Positions 59,030-64,000 of a stretch of 64,000 nucleotides of DNA are shown one piece after another. The translations under genes were made by a program, and so were the position numbers. This DNA comes from Acanthaster planci. Taxonomy: Eukaryota; Echinodermata; Asteroidea; Valvatida; Acanthasteridae. The DNA lies in contig NW_019091416.1 of the NCBI RefSeq assembly GCF_001949145.1, positions 3,298,739 to 3,362,738 of the forward strand, in the 5' to 3' direction. The number at the start of each line of letters is the position of its first letter. Positions within the stretch are counted from its first letter, which is position 1. The notes beneath the pieces were generated by a model, which saw only the letters and a program-made list of their open reading frames with translations, made no database searches and had not been told where the DNA came from.

Positions 59030-61087
59030 GTGAGTGTACCTCAGTTTATACTTTGCAATCAAATATTTGCAAACAGAATCAACCTCACAGTTGTGTTTGT
59101 ATCGGAAAGAGACGTCTGGATTCCAGACTAGTCTAGACGTCATCATGGCACTTTTCGTAAAAAAATGAAACGTTACCATTTCAAGAAGGGCAGAACAGAC
59201 TCAAAGGAGTCAGTGACCCAAAGTGTCCTCGTTATTTCAGAAAAACAGTGCTGCTTGCCTTTAAAAGTATATTTAGTGGATTTAAAGGGCAATTACGTAC
59301 ACGTGTTTCTAGCTGGAGGCTTTAAAAGCTCCGAATTTGAAAAGGTTTAAAGAAAAAAAAAGACCAAAGCAGCCTGTCTGAAATTCGTGGGCACGACCTT
59401 CAATTCATGCAATTAATCATGCAAGTTCCCTTTTCTCGTGGTAAAAACATGGAATTTGTTGCTGTGAATTTGTTTGAAAAGACATTTAGCCAGTGTAGTA
59501 TTCCAGTAATGCATGCCCATAGTGAAGAGAGTCCATGGTCATTTTGGAACAGCGATATCAACCCGCGACATCGTCTGCCCCAGTGATGTACAGAACCAAA
59601 ACATTTTCAGTTTTTAGTTCTGCGATTATGACCTGTCCATCATCTGCTCTGTACGCGTACTTTGTTCTTGATCGACCTTGCCTGTTTGAAATGCCGAACT
59701 TGCTCACTGACGTGAAATCAACTCAGATCTTGGTCAACCGACCGAACCAAACTCTGGCACGAACTCTCACGAGAGTGAAGGGAGTTTATTTTTGTGGCCA
59801 AACGCCGCGTGTGCCAAATATCAACCGGCCGAGCAACGGTTGTCAAGTTGTGTTTGAATGCATGATGCTTGAACGGTACAAGGCTAAAGAACTTCATGGC
59901 TGCCATACTCGCTGGAAGGTGTGGTACAATTGAAAGTGTTTTGAAGGTTCCAAATTACATGGACTTCTTCTCCGATATCAAGGCCATTATCATGTACTCT
60001 AATTACTAGTGTGACCTTCTGCATCGGAAAAAACGCCAGTTCTGTTTTGGAGACGACTGAACAACAGTCAAATCTGTAGCTAATGCTGATTACATAGCCA
60101 CACGTTTCATTGCCAGTTGACAATAACTGTTCCTGTTCCACTTCCCCTGTGTCCCCAAGAACAATTAATCGATTTCCAGCATCTGGAATTCTTTGGGAGG
60201 ACACAGAAAGAATTATGTAACACAGGATGTTTCCACAGACAATTGGGCTCATGCCCAGGTCTCATTAGTACTCTGCGTTACCGATTATCTGGACTCAAGG
60301 GATTGCGCTTAATAGCATGTGATTTGTTTTTGGGTGGGAGATTTTGGAACTGGGTGGATCGCACTGGAACAGATGGGACTAATTCAAGATGCATGTTGAG
60401 CGCTCAGCAACGCCAGGAGGAATCCTCTCTCACCCAGTTTTTGATGGAAAGTATTTCGGTCTTTCGACTCACCTGATCGCTTCCTTACCTTATTATTCCT
60501 TCGTCTGGCGGCGAGAACAAAACAGAGAGGGGCTTGGAACACTGCACTTTTTTCTTGAACACTTACACTTGATGGGTGTAGTTTAGAGGCTCAAGCCTTT
60601 CAAAGCCATTGGCCATTTTCTTTATACTTGTCGATCTTTCCTCTAAATTGGTTGTCATCTTTACGTTCACCACCTCGTGTGTAAGCCTGGTTTCCATATG
60701 GTCGACTCGACTATCAAAGCACCATACGAAAGCACAGATAATAAACAAAGTGTGACGTTATCAGTAAAGAGGTCTATTCCACCATGGCGGTAGAAAAAGA
60801 TCTTTTCCTAACCCCATGGTTCTACATAATTTGCAAGTCTCTGGAAGAAAATGTACTTTCTGATTCAATTCCTTGTTGCGCTGCTTCTTGGGTGGCTTGA
60901 TTTTGTGGCCTCTGGTTCCAATGTTGTGGGACGAACAAAACAGGTGTTCCGGCTTGATCTTCATCCAGAGTATCTTGAACACCTCACTCTCCTTACCTAC
61001 AAAGAGTTCTAAAACCGTCAAGATATGGGACGGAAGGGTACACCCACAAGCATGTCCAAACTCTAAAGACACTCTCGACTGTTATTA

Positions 61088-61416
61088 GTTACCACCCGTT
61101 TCAGACAGACGTCCCAGGGTCGAGCCGAACCAAATAGAATTAACAGCCACTCGGGCAGACCCAATTAAATTTTGGCTTCATACAGACGAACTTCAGATAT
61201 ACATTTGTATTTGGTTCGGCCCATGAAAGAGCGACGTCTGAAACCAAGTCGCTCTGGTGTCGTTCCAAGCGCCTTGGTGTGTCGATCTTTCGCCTGCCAG
61301 CACGCCTGGTCGCTCCTAATTGTTTCAGACGTCGAACATCTTCCGTACTTCATTCGAAATTTGCTTGCGGTTTGGTTGGGCGCAACTCCAGATCGCCTGT
61401 CTGAAACGGGTGTAAC
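61088..61416. mobile_element. MITE with ACCCGTTTCAGACAG terminal inverted repeats
   Basis: ACCCGTTTCAGACAG at 61094-61108 is the exact reverse complement of 61397-61411. The match extends outward to about 21 bp with one extra base. Internal TTTCAGACGTC and GAGCGACGTCTGAAAC repeat the terminal motif. At 329 bp with no coding capacity it fits a non-autonomous DNA transposon. Confidence 0.75.
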
Positions 61417-61825
61417 ACCCCCCCCCATGTCTGAAAAGAATTCCCGTGATTCCGGTATAACATTACCAACACATAAGGGGAGGGGGTTCTCGCCGTCCCA
61501 TATTTTGCTTCAGATGTGGAGTTCAGATGTTGCCTATCTTTCATCATGGCCTAAGGCTTAAGACCAACTGAGTATGCCCTCCATTGTATCTTTTCAAGTA
61601 GCTTGATATCCTTCATCTGATATGGAATTCTGGTCCCATGCCTGCATACAGTATTCAAGTTGGTCTCATGTATGCCTTGTAGAGAAGATGGACAGGCTCT
61701 TCTTATCTATGCGACTAAATGTCCTTTTGATCCTCATTACTTTATAGAGCTAGGCTGTGTTTTCACATTGTACAGATGATTGCATGTTAGACAGGGTCTC
61801 TGCAGTGGAATATATATTTGACACA

Positions 61826-61980
61826 AACCTTCAAAATGCACCTCTATGCCTCAGTTAACTTCACTTGACATTTCTCTTTCACTACATATGTACGAAAGGG
61901 TACTTTGCCGCCTTCTTGGTTTTTATGCTTATAACAAGTATTTCCATATTCATGAACAAAATGTCAAGTACCTTTCATAA
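61826..61980 (+). mobile_element. Dispersed 0.5-kb repeat, copy D (5' fragment)
   Basis: Matches only the first part of copies A and C: CCTTCAAAATGCACC, GCCTCAGTTAACTTCA, TTGGTTTTTATGCTTA and ATTCATGAACAAAATG. The right part is lost or too diverged to follow. Confidence 0.6.
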
Positions 61981-62828
61981 ATTGAAGAAGAATATAAAGT
62001 TGCAGAAAATTGTGTCTAAGAAAAAGGTCAAGGAACTACAGTGATCAATGAAACATGGCAAGCTGATGATACAATTTATACAGAAATAGTGTGACGTCAC
62101 GAGGAACGGTCACCGTAGGTTGCATTCGTATATTCTGAACTAGACGAATTTGGGGGCGAAGGTCAATGTGATAATGTTGAAACTCTTTATTATTTTTTTC
62201 ACGAGCGTTTATGAAGAAAGCAGCTGCCGAAAACCTTATTTAGGAAGTTGTGAAGGTGAAGGTCAGTGGCTATATGGGGCGTAGTTAATAGATGGCAGGG
62301 TGGTCGGCTAACCCCGTTTGGTCCCAAACCGCTGGCCTTTCTTGTGGGTTTGCATCGTGATCCGAAGGATGATTCACGCCAGTGCATGCATCTTTTCTAC
62401 AGATTTCATCTAATATCGTTCTTGTGAGGAAATGTCAATTTTCCGTAAAGGTCAAAGAAAATCTTTTGATAAAAAAAGCAGGGCTGGGAGCTGCTCTGCG
62501 CATAATTTGGGGCATGCAGCAACTGGTCATATAGCTTCACTTTTGGCCTGTCTGAGGTATAGGGAAACTTGGAAATTGTTGTGAATAATGTTTAAGTGAA
62601 GTCCCAAATCCTTGAACGAATGTGGAATTTTTTTGACTTGATATCTAAAAAGAATTTGATTCACTAACCGGGTTTTGGTGAACAAAATAAATGATGTAAT
62701 CTTTATAGCTACAGCGTGTAAGAAGCAGAGGGGAGAGAGGAATTTCTGCACTGGCACTCAATCGAAGGTGTGTCTTTACGGGTTTGACTGAATAAGAGTC
62801 TCGTTTCCACACTGTCGTATGCTTGCAG

Positions 62829-62933
62829 AACCACAATTACTACAAGAAATCTGAAGTCAAACTTGAAAGCATTTTGCGGCTGCGCGAACCACCCGCACAA
62901 CCCCCCTCATTCTGTGGAATCAATAAACAAGAG
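62829..62933 (+). CDS. Weak candidate exon (35 aa, phase 0-0)
   Basis: A 105-nt open segment between CTTGCAG and GTAATT, encoding a charged stretch that then turns Pro-rich (LRLREPPAQPPSFCG). Phase 0 does not join the phase-1 end of the FN3 exon at 59029 without another exon between. No homology is recognised. Confidence 0.15.
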
Positions 62934-64000
62934 GTAATTTTGAAAATGTTATTTGGACGCAAATTAACTTGTGTCATTTCTATCGACAACTCGGGGATGC
63001 AAAATTGTGCTAGGTTGTCTGAAAAGTTGTTTTGAAATTCGGAAGGAAGGTTTCGGGTTGTAGAAGCGAAACAGGTTGAGCCGGGTGTCCTCATTTTTGA
63101 TCGATGGCTGTCGAGTATTGGTATCTGGCCGCTGGGCACAGCCCTCTATACCCCGCCCTTGGATTTCAGCCAGGTGGATTGTAAATAGAGATCCCCATGA
63201 TGTTGTCGGATATACTGTTAGTATTTTGACCAAACGTATACCTGACCTGCATATTTTGCCCCAGACGGCGCAGTGTCCCAGGTCTCCTTTCGCCGCTAAG
63301 TCCCCCGTCATTTCATGACAGGAGAAGTTAGTCAGCGCGGTGGCTAAAGAAGGCGGTTCCGGCTCGTGGGAACTGTTAAGCAGTAACCGAGGTTTATGTT
63401 GCTCCTGGCTGTGATTCAGCCTCTAACCAGAGGCAAGCCGTCTCAGTAAATCCCGGGCCAAGTGCACCCTTGCCCAGTGTCCACCGAGCATGGATGTGTT
63501 TGTACCGCACCCTGGAAATTTGTCATCGATGTCTGCAGCTTAGGTTTTTGTCCCGGCCGCACAGGCCCGACCTAATTGTGTTTTCGTATATAACTCCTCG
63601 CGAAGCATTCGAAAGGTGATGATATGGTTTGCTGCAAATCATGTACATTAAATGGACTTATACACGTTTTTGCGGTTTTTTTCTCCCGAAGCTTGCTGTT
63701 TTCGCTGAAGTGAGAAGTCTTTCCCGGATATATCAATCGAGTTCCCATTTTAACGCTGGGGTCGAAAACGGAAGTCCCGTCAACAGACTACCCATTATAA
63801 GAATCCAAATATGACTCGGTGCAGAGTCAATGTCTCAAAGAAATAGTAGGCCTACGGTCAACTGGGGGTATTTAGCGGGCAGGTTTTTTTCTGTATTGCA
63901 CGGCAAGTCTGGCTATTTCCCATGGTATTTGTTAGCACCTGGGTCATAAACAGGCACACGGCAACAACAAAAATTGGTAGTTGTCTTTGAATACCATTAA

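Larger units (their letters stand above)
59030..64000. other. Downstream intron/flank of FN3 gene
   Basis: No further FN3 exon could be recognised. It contains a MITE (61088-61416), a repeat fragment (61826-61980) and one weak candidate exon (62829-62933). The FN3 gene probably continues past the window or through an unrecognised exon. Confidence 0.45.

Noticed and set aside
63345-63560. Possible SINE (GCGCGGTGGCTAAAG, then GGTTCCGGCTCG)
   Set aside because: Box B departs from consensus and no second copy was seen in the window.

Overview
This window is eukaryotic nuclear DNA from an animal: GT-AG introns, GC-rich exons in AT-rich flanking DNA, dispersed repeats, one assembly gap (222 N) and one isolated N. 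Protein sequences, intron density and the frequent ACATGTA-type words suggest an invertebrate deuterostome (echinoderm, hemichordate or cephalochordate). The sequence alone does not settle the phylum.

Layout. (1) 715-17625, plus strand: a TOM1/TOM1L2 endosomal adaptor gene, 15 exons visible, with the first coding exon left of the window. (2) 22213-24568, plus strand: a two-exon TMEM11 gene (mitochondrial cristae/MICOS-associated membrane protein), 176 aa. (3) 29620-38142, minus strand: a complete 13-exon DRG2 gene (developmentally regulated GTP-binding protein 2), which splices to exactly 364 codons. It points tail-to-tail at TMEM11. (4) 44974 to at least 59029, plus strand: a TATA-promoter gene for a secreted or single-pass protein. 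It has a signal-peptide exon, an 11.6-kb first intron and three fibronectin type III domains joined by phase-1 introns. Its 3' end was not found. The stretches at 17.6-22.2, 24.6-29.6, 38.2-44.7, 45.0-56.6 and 59.0-64.0 kb hold no convincing gene, only repeats, fold-back elements and unassigned DNA.

Gene relationships. TOM1, TMEM11 and DRG2 act in different places (endosomal sorting, mitochondrial membranes, translation-linked GTPase), so this is not an operon-like functional set. Human TOM1L2, DRG2 and TMEM11 all lie in 17p11.2, so the cluster looks like ancient conserved linkage. The most notable coding features are a heptad Tyr-Pro-Gln-Gln-Gly low-complexity insert between the VHS and GAT domains of TOM1, two TOM1 microexons (12 and 27 nt), a GC-AG intron that splits the DRG2 P-loop, and the unassigned FN3 gene. 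Mobile DNA includes a roughly 0.5-kb dispersed family with four copies in one orientation, a tRNA-derived SINE family, several MITE or fold-back elements, and a near-perfect palindrome at 47.9-48.1 kb. I found no CRISPR, rRNA or bona fide tRNA gene.
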